Assembly: GCF_000403355.2 (NCBI RefSeq)
Contig: NZ_KE159646.1
Span: 1,911,561-1,975,560 of the forward strand
DNA length: 64,000 bases
Reading direction: 5' to 3'
DNA from: Adlercreutzia caecimuris B7
GTDB taxonomy: Bacteria; Actinomycetota; Coriobacteriia; Coriobacteriales; Eggerthellaceae
Made by a program: the position numbers and the translations under genes. The notes below the pieces were generated by a model. It did no database searches, was not told the origin of the DNA, and saw nothing but the letters and a program-made list of their open reading frames with translations. Shown here piece by piece: positions 16,504 to 24,817 of the stretch (the stretch's first letter is position 1; the number at the start of each line of letters is the position of its first letter).

Positions 16504-18153
16504 CTACTTCTCGGCAGCAGCCCGCTTCGCCTCCATCTTGGTGAGCACGAGCACGGCCACCACGATGAGCACGAGACCCAGACCCAGGGAGATCCACGGC
16601 GTCTTGGTGATACCGGCGATGATGTAGCCCACGAAGCAGATGACCATGACCAGGGTGGCGTAGGGAATCTGCGTGGCCACGTGGCGCAGGTGGTTGCACT
16701 TGGCACCGGCCGAGGACAGGATGGTGGTATCCGAGATGGGCGAGATGTGATCGCCGTACACCGCGCCGGCCAGAGCCGAGCCCACGGCCACGAGGAACAG
16801 CGGGTCGCTTGCATCGAACACGCCGATGATGATGGGCAGGATGAGCGCGATGGTGCCCCAGCTGGTGCCCATGGCGAACCCGATGAACGCCGCCACCAGG
16901 AAGATGACCGCGGGCAGAAGATCGAGGCCCACACCCAGGCCGTTCAGGAAGCCGGACACGAACTCGCCGGTGCCCAGCAGGTAGCGGCAGCAGCCGCCGA
17001 GGGACCAGGCCAGCACGAGGATCATGATGGCGCCGATCATGGAGCGCACGCCCTCGGACATGGCCTCCACAAATCCGCCGAGGTTCATGAGCTTGCGCGG
17101 CAGGAACATGGCAGCCGCCACGCACAGGGCCACCACCGCGCCGATGCACAGGCCCATGACCGGGTTCTCGCCCACAGCCGTGGCGAAGTCGACGCCGCTG
17201 AAGAAGCCGCCCATGTACATCATGCCCAGGATGGAGAACACGATGAGCACGAGGATGGGCACGATGAGGTCCCAAATGGTGCCGCGATCGGAGATGTTGA
17301 GGCCCTTGTACTCCTCGATGGCGCCGGCGGCCGCATCGTCGATATCGCCCTCCTCGGTCACCACCGTGGGGATATTGGGAGCGCCCTCCAGATCGACCTG
17401 GGCCTTATCGGCGATGCGGGCCAGCGACACGGCCTCCAGCTTCGAGCCGGCCGCCGGAATGCGATCGTCAGCCGCGGCCTGAGCAGCCGCCATGGGGCCG
17501 AAGTCCTTCTGGATGAACAGCATGAAGAACACGAAGAAGATGGTGAGCAGCGCGTAGAAGTTGTAGGGGATGGAAGCCACGAAGGTGTTGAAGCCGTCCT
17601 CGCCCATGTAGCCGCCCACGGCCACGGCCCACGAGGACACCGGCGCGATGATGCAGACCGGGGCCGCCGTGGAGTCGATGATCCAGGCGAGCTTCTCGTG
17701 GCTGACCTTGAACTTGTCGGTCACCGGGCGCATGACGGCACCCACGGTGAGGCAGTTGAAGTAGTCGTCCACGAAGATGATGATGCCCAGAAGCGCCGTG
17801 AGGATGGAGGCAGCCCGGGCGTTCTTCACGTGGGTGGTCACCCATTCCGCGTAGGCCCGGGAACCGCCGGCCGTGGCGATGACCACGGTGAGCGCCCCCA
17901 AAAGCGCAAGGAACAGCAACAGCGCCCCGTTGCCGGCAATTTGCTCGGCCATCATCTGGGGCACCATGGTGAACGAGGCCACCAGCTGCTCGCCACCGGC
18001 GCCGTTCAGCGTGAACTGGTAGATCACCATGCCCGTAAAGACGCCCACGGTCAGCGAGGAGTACACCTCCTTGGTGATAAGAGCCAGGACCAGTGCCAGA
18101 ATCGGCGGCACGATGGACCACAGCCCCGTGGCGATGAGATCGAATCCTTCCAT
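16504..18153 (-). CDS. nhaC: NhaC-family sodium:proton antiporter
   Basis: The 549-aa integral membrane protein starts MEGFDLIATGLWSIVPPILA and has 11 or more hydrophobic segments. Family-like stretches are 'ITKEVYSSLTVGVFTGM', 'IIIFVDDYFNCLTVGAVMRP' and 'FAMGTSWGTIALILPI'. It exchanges Na+ for H+ across the cytoplasmic membrane for pH and sodium homeostasis; related members swap organic acids or amino acids, so the substrate is not certain. A charged cytoplasmic loop (about 255-310) interrupts the helices. GGAAGGAGAG sets the start; a longer open frame upstream has no ribosome site. Confidence 0.88.
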   Translation of the reverse strand: MEGFDLIATGLWSIVPPILALVLALITKEVYSSLTVGVFTGMVIYQFTLNGAGGEQLVASFTMVPQMMAEQIAGNGALLLFLALLGALTVVIATAGGSRAYAEWVTTHVKNARAASILTALLGIIIFVDDYFNCLTVGAVMRPVTDKFKVSHEKLAWIIDSTAAPVCIIAPVSSWAVAVGGYMGEDGFNTFVASIPYNFYALLTIFFVFFMLFIQKDFGPMAAAQAAADDRIPAAGSKLEAVSLARIADKAQVDLEGAPNIPTVVTEEGDIDDAAAGAIEEYKGLNISDRGTIWDLIVPILVLIVFSILGMMYMGGFFSGVDFATAVGENPVMGLCIGAVVALCVAAAMFLPRKLMNLGGFVEAMSEGVRSMIGAIMILVLAWSLGGCCRYLLGTGEFVSGFLNGLGVGLDLLPAVIFLVAAFIGFAMGTSWGTIALILPIIIGVFDASDPLFLVAVGSALAGAVYGDHISPISDTTILSSAGAKCNHLRHVATQIPYATLVMVICFVGYIIAGITKTPWISLGLGLVLIVVAVLVLTKMEAKRAAAEK

Positions 18154-18261
18154 AACTCTCCTTCCGCTGGCGCCCTTCCCCGCTTCCCCCGGACGCTCGA
18201 TATGACAGATGGACATAAGTATATCCGAGTTGGTAAGGGAAAAGAGCCACGGAATGCGCAA

Positions 18262-18291
18262 AAAGCGCCGAGCCCGCGGGCTCGGCGCTTT
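18262..18291 (-). terminator. Hairpin after hypA
   Basis: A perfect 30-bp palindrome (AAAGCGCCGAGCCCG and its complement), 21 bp after the hypA stop on the minus strand. Confidence 0.8.
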
Positions 18292-18312
18292 CAGGGGAGA
18301 GTAAAACAGGTG

Positions 18313-18678
18313 TCACCACGTTCGCGGAATAGCCTCTATCTTGTTGATGCAGAGCTCGTTTCCGCTTATGAGCGTGTAGTCGCGGTCTGCCCCGCATCCG
18401 AGGCAGGTCTGCGAGAGTCGATCCTTGAAATCGAGGTGAAACTCCTCACCGCACCGATTGCAGCGCACTCGGTAGGGCACCGCGCTGATGACGACCCGCG
18501 CATTCTCAGCCACCGAGCCCCGGGCAAGGAATTGGAAGAGGCTCTCGAACAGGTCGATCACGATATCGCGGCCCTCGCCCACCTCGAGATGAACCGCCGT
18601 CACCTCAGCGGCCCCGGCGGCCTCGGCCTCCTCGATCACCACTTCCATGATGCTGCGCACCAGTGCCATCTCGTGCAT
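18313..18678 (-). CDS. hypA: Hydrogenase nickel-insertion protein HypA
   Basis: The 121-aa protein begins MHEMALVRSIMEVV, with the Met-His-Glu nickel-binding N-terminus of HypA. Its zinc site is built from two CxxC pairs (CNRCGEEF and CLGCGAD). HypA hands nickel to HypB and then to [NiFe]-hydrogenase or urease precursors. No hydrogenase or other hyp gene is in the window, so it acts on a distant locus. AGGAGGGG precedes the ATG. Confidence 0.92.
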   Translation of the reverse strand: MHEMALVRSIMEVVIEEAEAAGAAEVTAVHLEVGEGRDIVIDLFESLFQFLARGSVAENARVVISAVPYRVRCNRCGEEFHLDFKDRLSQTCLGCGADRDYTLISGNELCINKIEAIPRTW

Positions 18679-18880
18679 AGGTCCCCTCCTGTTAAACCTT
18701 CGGATCTCCCCCCCCCCAAATAAGACACGATAACTGCATTCTACGCACCGAGAATATCAAGCGTAAATAGACGGATTAGGCCAGATTGTCTATCGGCAAT
18801 ATGCCGCATTTTTCCAATACAGCGGTAGATTATTCTATACTTTATTCAGGGGACAGGAAGCTTCGGGGGTGGGAGCTGCC

Positions 18881-19444
18881 ATGGCAGAACACGAGAATAT
18901 ATCTGTTAAGACGCGCTACATGGAGGCTCTCTTTAAGCTGTGCGAACTGAAACCCCTGAACAAGGTTACCGTGAGTGACATCCTGCGAGAGACGGGCACA
19001 GCGCGGCAGACGTTCTACAACAACTTCCGCGACATCAACGACTTGATATCCTACGTCTTCATCTACCATTTCGAAAAGAACCTCGATGTCTTTAACACTC
19101 GGGAGGGGTCGCTTAAGTCACTCGAATTCGCCCGCGAGCACAGAGCGCTCTTCAGCCAGCTGCCACATCACACTGGGCAGAACTGCTACCGCGATACGCA
19201 TATGCGAACTTTGAAGCGAGGGTACTACAAGCTTGTCTTCCAAACCGAAGAGCCGCCCGAGGACGATCCACGCAAAGCATTTATCGACGCCTACGTATAC
19301 GGCTGCACCGACATCTTTCTCGAGTGGTGCGCTAGCAACATGACCTCTCCACCCGACGAGGTTGTCGTTGACGTGTATTACGGAACCAGACCCGACTTTT
19401 TACCGCCCTACGTTCCACTCTGCACTATGACGAATGAAATATAG
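18881..19444 (+). CDS. TetR/AcrR-family transcriptional regulator
   Basis: The 187-aa protein has an N-terminal TetR DNA-binding domain ('KVTVSDILRETGTARQTFYNNFRDINDLISYVF') and a divergent C-terminal ligand-binding half. It faces away from hypA and precedes an exported iron-sulfur protein on the same strand, which it probably controls. Start: MAEHENIS at 18881 after GGGAGC; an in-frame start four codons earlier is possible. The inducer is unknown. Confidence 0.85.
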   Translation: MAEHENISVKTRYMEALFKLCELKPLNKVTVSDILRETGTARQTFYNNFRDINDLISYVFIYHFEKNLDVFNTREGSLKSLEFAREHRALFSQLPHHTGQNCYRDTHMRTLKRGYYKLVFQTEEPPEDDPRKAFIDAYVYGCTDIFLEWCASNMTSPPDEVVVDVYYGTRPDFLPPYVPLCTMTNEI

Positions 19445-19511
19445 GGCAAACCGGTGAATCTCAACTTTTCGGCGCTCAATTAACCCCGAAGATCCGTGGA
19501 CGTTGCCTAGA

Positions 19512-19521
19512 CACATATGTG
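19512..19521. promoter_or_regulatory. CACATATGTG palindrome upstream of the exported Fe-S gene
   Basis: A perfect 10-bp palindrome flanked by weaker outer symmetry (AGACA ... TGTCT), about 105 bp before the Fe-S protein start and after the TetR gene. Candidate TetR operator. Confidence 0.3.
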
Positions 19522-19626
19522 CGCATTGTCTGTTGTACCGAGGATTTTCGGTTGATACTCTAGGCTCGTCAGGCCCCCTACGGGCAGACAGCTCCGAGGG
19601 GACAATTGGAGCAGGAGGAGATTTTT

Positions 19627-21108
19627 ATGACCGATCAGAGGGAAACTATGGAGGAAATGGTGACAGCGGGTGGATTTAGCCGTCGCGATTTCCTGAAGGG
19701 CGCAACGATGAGCACTCTGGGCGTTCCAGTCGCGCTCATGCTCGCCAGCTGCGCCGAACAAGCGAAGCCCGAAGAGAACCTGGCAAGCTCTGGAGAAGAG
19801 ACACCTGCCGCTCCCGAGCCAATCGCCCAGGCCACACCTGCGGGAGACCTGGCCGACGCAAACAAGTCCGATCCGTGGTTGCAGAAGCTTCTCGACGAGC
19901 CCCAGGACGTAGGCGACGCCATCCTGCCCGATGGCACCGTGGTGCCCGCGGTGTACGTGAAGCTGCGCAACCGAATCAATCGCATGGGCAAGGGCCTCGG
20001 CGGCGAGGTGGGCTCCACGTCCTACGAGATGATCATGTTCGCCTGGAGCGAGGAAGACGCCCAGCATGAGATTGAGATGCCGATGCTCGAGACCTTCACG
20101 GCTTACGACTACTCGAACGTGTCGGGCCGTTCTGAGGAAGAGTGCGCCGAAATTCTCAAAGACATGGCCAGCCGCTGCCTCATCTACCATATGAACCGCG
20201 CTGGATGCGACTATTACCAGCTGCTTCCCCACGTGAATGGCTGGTGGGAGTTCGTGGAACTGCGCGAGTTCTTCGCCCACGGCGGTGCTGAGGGCGGCGG
20301 TTATGAGGCCGTCGCCGAGTTCAACGCGAAGGGCGTCAACGGCATTGACGGCATGGCGCAAGAGTTCGACAACACGTTCCCGCTCTTCCGCACCTACCCC
20401 ATCGGCGAGGACGTTGTCGCCGAGGATAAGCTTGCACCGTACAACGATTGGCGTGCCATCATCCGCCGTCATAAGACCATCACCGTTTCGCCGTGCCAGT
20501 GCCGCATTATGTGGCAAGGCCTGGGCGTTCCCTATCCCGAAGAGCATCCGCAGCGCACGTGCCTGTCGCTGGGCGAGATGGCTGAGTACTTTATCGAAAA
20601 CGGCATTGGGGAGCAGATTACCCAGGAAGAGGCCATCGAGATTTACGAGGACATCATCGATCGCGGTATGGTTGTTGAGTCCATCTGCACGAAGGACGTT
20701 GACATCATGTGCAGCTGCCACGGCTCTAGCTGCGGCAATCTGATGGGCTTCAAGGACACTGTGGGCCAGAACAAGCCCGCCGGCAAGAACTTCAACGCCT
20801 ACAACCTCGACTACGACCCCGACAAGTGCATCGCCTGCGGCTCCTGCGTGACTCGCTGTCCCATGGAGGCCATCACCTTGGAAGACGGCGTATGCAACCA
20901 CAACGACGTATGCGTCCGTTGCGGCCAGTGCATCCGCGTGTGTCCTGCCGACGCCCGTATCCTGCGCGTGCGCGACGATTGGCCGGAGCTGCCCAACGAT
21001 TACCTCGAGTGCCACCGCTACCTTGCCAAAGAGCGAATGGCCCGTGGCGCTATCGTCGACTTCACCGGCGGCGAAGTGCAGGACACAGCAGGCGGAGCAG
21101 CACACTAA
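19627..21108 (+). CDS. Exported twin-arginine lipoprotein with two [4Fe-4S] ferredoxin motifs
   Basis: The 493-aa protein has a Tat signal, SRRDFLKG (about residues 19-26), then a hydrophobic stretch ending in lipobox LASC. The middle part (about 65-300) matches no family I recognise. Further on come SPCQCRIMW ... RTCLS and an unusual CTKDVDIMCSCHGSSC cluster (about 355-370). The C-terminus holds CIACGSCVTRCP and CVRCGQCIRVCP, a bacterial-type two-cluster ferredoxin. It is probably a membrane-anchored extracytoplasmic electron carrier or reductase. The start at 19627 follows GGAGGAG. Its likely regulator is the TetR gene upstream. Confidence 0.8.
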   Translation: MTDQRETMEEMVTAGGFSRRDFLKGATMSTLGVPVALMLASCAEQAKPEENLASSGEETPAAPEPIAQATPAGDLADANKSDPWLQKLLDEPQDVGDAILPDGTVVPAVYVKLRNRINRMGKGLGGEVGSTSYEMIMFAWSEEDAQHEIEMPMLETFTAYDYSNVSGRSEEECAEILKDMASRCLIYHMNRAGCDYYQLLPHVNGWWEFVELREFFAHGGAEGGGYEAVAEFNAKGVNGIDGMAQEFDNTFPLFRTYPIGEDVVAEDKLAPYNDWRAIIRRHKTITVSPCQCRIMWQGLGVPYPEEHPQRTCLSLGEMAEYFIENGIGEQITQEEAIEIYEDIIDRGMVVESICTKDVDIMCSCHGSSCGNLMGFKDTVGQNKPAGKNFNAYNLDYDPDKCIACGSCVTRCPMEAITLEDGVCNHNDVCVRCGQCIRVCPADARILRVRDDWPELPNDYLECHRYLAKERMARGAIVDFTGGEVQDTAGGAAH

Positions 21109-21414
21109 ATCCTTTAGGCTCGCTTCTTTTAACAACCGCCCTCCTATAGGGAAGGCCCCACAAGCTGCGGGACCTTCCCTATTCTGCACAGAAATCAACA
21201 ACTTTCGTAATTCGAAGCACCCCTCGCGTCGTTACAGAAAACTTCGACCTGGGAAAACTCTTACGCACGGTGTCTGTGAGCCGCGGGCAATTACGAAAGC
21301 CGTCGAAATCTGCGCAATCCGCGGCTCAAGAGTGAGAAAGGGGGCACCGAACCCGAAGATTCGGCGCCCTTGACGTTCCAACGCTTAGGCAAGCGCGCGG
21401 ATTGCACGCCGCTT
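21109..21414. other. 306-bp intergenic region between convergent genes
   Basis: A terminator hairpin ends the Fe-S gene (21146-21182). The remaining 230 bp has no convincing ORF or repeat. Confidence 0.5.
21146..21182 (+). terminator. Hairpin after the exported Fe-S gene
   Basis: ATAGGGAAGG (21146-21155) pairs with CCTTCCCTAT (21173-21182), with further inner pairing, 38 bp after the stop codon. Confidence 0.75.
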
Positions 21415-22995
21415 TTACACGTCGGCGGCGGCTCCGGCGTTGGCGCTGGCGAGCTCCTCCTGCGCGAGCTCGCGGTCGTACTCGCGGTCGATGGCGCCAT
21501 CCGGCGTGGGCGGCTTTATCTGGAAGGGCACCGCCGGGGTGACAAGGCTCACCAGTGGCACGATGGCCAGGGAGATGAGCATGCACAGGGCGCCGCAGTT
21601 GATGGGGCTCGCGATGAGCGGCACGCCGCCCGACAGCGCCAGGCCCATGTTCACGGCCGTCAGGCCCACACCCACGACAAACGAGCACCACACGCTCGCC
21701 TTGGAGATGCGGCCCGAGTACAGGCCCCACAGGAAAGGACCGAGGAACGACCCGGCCAGAGCGCCCCAGGAGTAGCCCATGAGCTGAGCGATGAACACCA
21801 CGCTGGAATGGTACTGGAACAGGGCGATGACCGCCGAGATGGCGATGAACACCACGAGCAGCCCGCGCATCCAGGTCAGCTGCCGCTTCTCGGACATGTC
21901 CTTGATGAGGTTGCCCTTGATGAAGTCGATGGTCAGGGTGGACGACGACGTAAGCACAAGCGACGACAGCGTGGACATGGACGCCGACAGCACGAGCACG
22001 ATCACCAGGCCGATGAGCACGTCGGGCAAGGTGGACAGCATGGTGGGAATGATGGAGTCGTACACCGGCGTGCCGTTGGCCGCGTACTCGATCTGGCCCT
22101 CGTAGAGGCGCCCGAAGCCGCCGAGGAAGTAGGAGCCGCCGGCCACCACGAAGGCGAACAGGGTGGAGATGATGGCGCCCTGCTTGATGGCGGGACCGGT
22201 CTTGATGGCGTAGAACTTCTGTACCATCTGGGGCAGGCCCCAGGTACCGAGCGACGTGAGGATGACCACGCCGAGCAAGTTGAACAGGTCGGGTCCGAAG
22301 AAGCTGACGAAGGGCCCCTGCATGGCGCTTCCCTCGGCGGGAATCTGGGAGAGGGACACGATGGCCTCGGAGAAGCCGCCGTTGTTCAGGATGACCGCCA
22401 CGATGACAGCGATGATGCCGAGTAGCATGACGATGCCCTGGATGAAGTCGTTCATGACCGTGGCCATGTAGCCGCCGAGCACCACGTAGATGCAGGTGAC
22501 CACCGCCATGCCGATGACGCAGGCGTCGTAGGGCAGCGCGAAGGCCATGCCGAACAGGCGCGATAGGCCGTTGTAGACGCTCGCGGTATAGGGAATGAGG
22601 AACACGAAGATGATGGCCGCCGCCGCAATGCGCAGGGCCCGGGAATCGTAGCGCTTCCCGAAGAACTCGGGCATGGTGGACGCGCCCAGCCGGTGCGTGA
22701 TCTCGCGGGTGCGCGGGCCTAAGACCCACCAGGCGAGCAGCGATCCCAGAATGGCGTTGCCGATGCCGGCCCAGGTGGCCGAGATGCCGTACTTGAAGCC
22801 GAACTGGCCCGCGTAGCCCACGAACACCACAGCCGAGAAGTAGCTGGTACCGTAGGCGAAGGCGCTCATCCACGGGCCCACGTTGCGGCCGCCCAGAATG
22901 AATCCGTCCACTGTACCGGTGTGCCTGCGACAGTAGATGCCCACCGCCACGGCCACGGCCACGAAGGCCACGACCAAAAGGATTTTCGCGATCAT
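21415..22995 (-). CDS. Sodium:solute symporter (SSS family)
   Basis: The 526-aa membrane protein has about 13 hydrophobic helices. 'GFILGGRNVGPWMSAFAYGTSYFSAVVFVGYAG' is the SSS helix 1-2 signature, and 'SASMSTLSSLVLTSSSTLT' lies in the sodium-site helix. SSS members import proline, pantothenate, acetate or sugars with sodium; the substrate cannot be read from sequence. A 70-residue charged tail ends the protein. The start at 22995 follows AGAGGAGA. It is transcribed alone. Confidence 0.88.
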   Translation of the reverse strand: MIAKILLVVAFVAVAVAVGIYCRRHTGTVDGFILGGRNVGPWMSAFAYGTSYFSAVVFVGYAGQFGFKYGISATWAGIGNAILGSLLAWWVLGPRTREITHRLGASTMPEFFGKRYDSRALRIAAAAIIFVFLIPYTASVYNGLSRLFGMAFALPYDACVIGMAVVTCIYVVLGGYMATVMNDFIQGIVMLLGIIAVIVAVILNNGGFSEAIVSLSQIPAEGSAMQGPFVSFFGPDLFNLLGVVILTSLGTWGLPQMVQKFYAIKTGPAIKQGAIISTLFAFVVAGGSYFLGGFGRLYEGQIEYAANGTPVYDSIIPTMLSTLPDVLIGLVIVLVLSASMSTLSSLVLTSSSTLTIDFIKGNLIKDMSEKRQLTWMRGLLVVFIAISAVIALFQYHSSVVFIAQLMGYSWGALAGSFLGPFLWGLYSGRISKASVWCSFVVGVGLTAVNMGLALSGGVPLIASPINCGALCMLISLAIVPLVSLVTPAVPFQIKPPTPDGAIDREYDRELAQEELASANAGAAADV

Positions 22996-23149
22996 GTCTC
23001 TCCTCTTTCTCAAACGCGCGAATATTGCCGGTCGCCCGCCTGTCCCCGCAGGTACGCGACCCGATGCGGCGACCGAGTGCCCCGGCCGCCCGCGACCCCT
23101 CTATGCGAGGCCGACACGCAAGGCGCACACGACTTTTCGCCCCCGGCTA

Positions 23150-23186
23150 CAAAAAAATAGCCACGGGCGAAAACCCGTGTGCTATT
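23150..23186 (-). terminator. Terminator after the small Ala-rich gene
   Basis: On the minus strand ATAGC-ACACGGG pairs with CCCGTGGCTAT and runs into TTTTTTT. The CDS stop codon lies inside the upstream arm. Confidence 0.88.
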
Positions 23187-23460
23187 GGTATCGGAACTCA
23201 AATTGTGGGGAGACCTCGCGCGGGGACTGCTGGGCCAAGTGCTGGCTGGCCACAGCGCGGGCAGCCTCGGCGATGCACTGGGCGGCCTTGTGCGCGCTGG
23301 CCAGCGCACGCTCGGCAGCGGCGGTGCAACACTGGGCGGCCTTGTGCGCGCTCATGAGAGCGCAGGCCACCACGCCGCACGACTGCTGGGCAATATGCTG
23401 GCTGGCCACGGCCAACGCCGCGTCGTCCATGCCTCCTTTATGTCCCTGCACGAAATTCAT
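23182..23460 (-). CDS. Small Ala/His/Gln-rich repeat protein, unknown function
   Basis: I do not recognise this family. The 92-aa frame ends inside a strong terminator stem, which supports it as a real transcript. It is mirror-like: AVASQHIAQQS near the N-terminus and AVASQHLAQQS near the C-terminus flank two copies of SAHKAAQC. There is no membrane segment or signal, and the composition suggests amphipathic helices. A second ATG at codon 11 has AAAGGAGG only one base away, so the true start is unclear. An inverted-repeat element lies immediately upstream. Confidence 0.5.
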   Translation of the reverse strand: MNFVQGHKGGMDDAALAVASQHIAQQSCGVVACALMSAHKAAQCCTAAAERALASAHKAAQCIAEAARAVASQHLAQQSPREVSPQFEFRYQ

Positions 23461-23527
23461 GGCCGCTACTTTAGCACAATAAAGAAGGTTCGGGGGTCAT
23501 TATTTCAGCGAAGGGCTCCCCCTGCGC

Positions 23528-23688
23528 TTTCTGGCTTGGAATTGACGACCTTGGTCCCTTCGGCAGCAGAAAAACAGCCGAAAGCAGCCCTACTGTATTA
23601 CAGCAGCGGCATTTTCCCTGTACGTGTCTTACAATGTGCGTCCTTTTGCTCCGTTTTGGGACCAAGGTCGTGAATTCCAAGCCAGAAA
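23528..23688. repeat. 31-bp inverted repeats around 99 bp (intergenic element A)
   Basis: The arm at 23528-23558 (TTTCTGGCTTGG ... CTTGGTCCC) is the reverse complement of 23658-23688 with one mismatch. The 99-bp centre has no ORF. No target duplication is visible, so insertion by a transposon is not proven. The element fills the gap between the small Ala-rich gene and menH. Confidence 0.8.
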
Positions 23689-23716
23689 ACAGCTCCAGTC
23701 CCGCCAGCGTCGCGCA

Positions 23717-24808
23717 CTACGAGGGCGAAGGACCCGAAGGGGGTGCCCCTGCAAGCTGCGCAACGGCCCTTGAGAATACCTCGGGCTTTTCCAAGTGAAC
23801 GTTATGACCAGCACCTTCCACGAGCATGGCAGGAAGACCGGCAGCGCGAACGCGGGCGGCAAGGGCAGCGTATTTCTCGTCGCGAGACCCCGCCAAATAG
23901 AGAACTGGACGATCGGCCACGCGCATTTGGGCGAGAGCAGCCACAGTCTCGCTTTCCGCCGCCTGATGGTGCGCACCCCAAGCCTCCAGGGAACGAGCGA
24001 GAGTCTCGGCACCATGGGCCTCGCGACCGATGCGGATGGCAGCGCGGGTGGCCGGGGGCAACTCCCGCTGAGAGGCGAACAAGGGCAGCGTCTCCCACCA
24101 GTCCATGAAGGCCGCCACGCCTCCCTCGCGCAGCCGTGCGGCCCATTCACCGTTGCGCCGTGCCAGCGCCGCGCGGGCCGCATCGTCGGCCGGACCGAGC
24201 CCGGCGCTTTCCAGCACGAGCCCTGCCAGGGGAAGGCCGGGGTGGCGCACCATCGTCTCGGCGGCGATGCGGCCGCCCATGGAGTAGCCGACGAGCACCG
24301 GGGCGCCCTCAGCCGCGGCCACCAGGCGCACAATAGCAGCCACACGGTCGCACACCGCCCCCATAGAAGCGAGGGGGTCGGCGACCGAATGGCTAGTCGG
24401 GTGGCTAGCCGGATCGCTGGTCGGCTTGTCTGCGATCGGATGGTTGATCGGATCGCTGGTCGGACTGTCGGCGACGTCACGAGCCGGGTCGGCGGCCAGA
24501 TCGCCCGTTGGGCCGCCGGCTCGGTCGTAAGCCGCATCACCAGGCGCCGTCAACGCTTCCCCGCAGTCGCATGCACGAAGGGCAAGGCCGCTCTCCGGCT
24601 CAAACAGGTTCGGGGCATAGGTGCGCCGACCCTGCCCTTGCAAAATCCGGGCCACCCCATCCCACGATGCGGGGGTTTGGGCGAATCCGTGCAGCAGGAT
24701 GACCGGGGCCTTCTCCGGCCGCCCCGCGACCGACTCCTTCCGCCAGCCCAGTCCAGCTGCCGGAGCCTTCCGCTGCCCTTCCGGCACAGCGTTCTCCTCC
24801 TCCCGCAT
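23717..24808 (-). CDS. menH: MenH-like alpha/beta hydrolase (menaquinone biosynthesis)
   Basis: The 363-aa alpha/beta hydrolase probably eliminates pyruvate from SEPHCHC to give SHCHC, the step after MenD. It shows VILLHGFAQTPASWDG (oxyanion loop), nucleophile elbow GYSMGGRIA (Ser) and GAGHNVHLEKPE (His). At about residues 97-147 a low-complexity insertion rich in SDP, HP and AD repeats, encoded by imperfect tandem DNA repeats, splits the fold; MenH proteins are normally near 260 aa. It follows menD by 9 bp in the operon menF-menD-menH. Confidence 0.85.
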   Translation of the reverse strand: MREEENAVPEGQRKAPAAGLGWRKESVAGRPEKAPVILLHGFAQTPASWDGVARILQGQGRRTYAPNLFEPESGLALRACDCGEALTAPGDAAYDRAGGPTGDLAADPARDVADSPTSDPINHPIADKPTSDPASHPTSHSVADPLASMGAVCDRVAAIVRLVAAAEGAPVLVGYSMGGRIAAETMVRHPGLPLAGLVLESAGLGPADDAARAALARRNGEWAARLREGGVAAFMDWWETLPLFASQRELPPATRAAIRIGREAHGAETLARSLEAWGAHHQAAESETVAALAQMRVADRPVLYLAGSRDEKYAALAARVRAAGLPAMLVEGAGHNVHLEKPEVFSRAVAQLAGAPPSGPSPS

Positions 24809-24817
24809 TGCGGCCGC

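Noticed and set aside
16681-18723. 680-aa plus-strand ORF across nhaC and hypA
   Set aside because: Runs antisense through two recognised genes; composition typical of GC-rich shadows.
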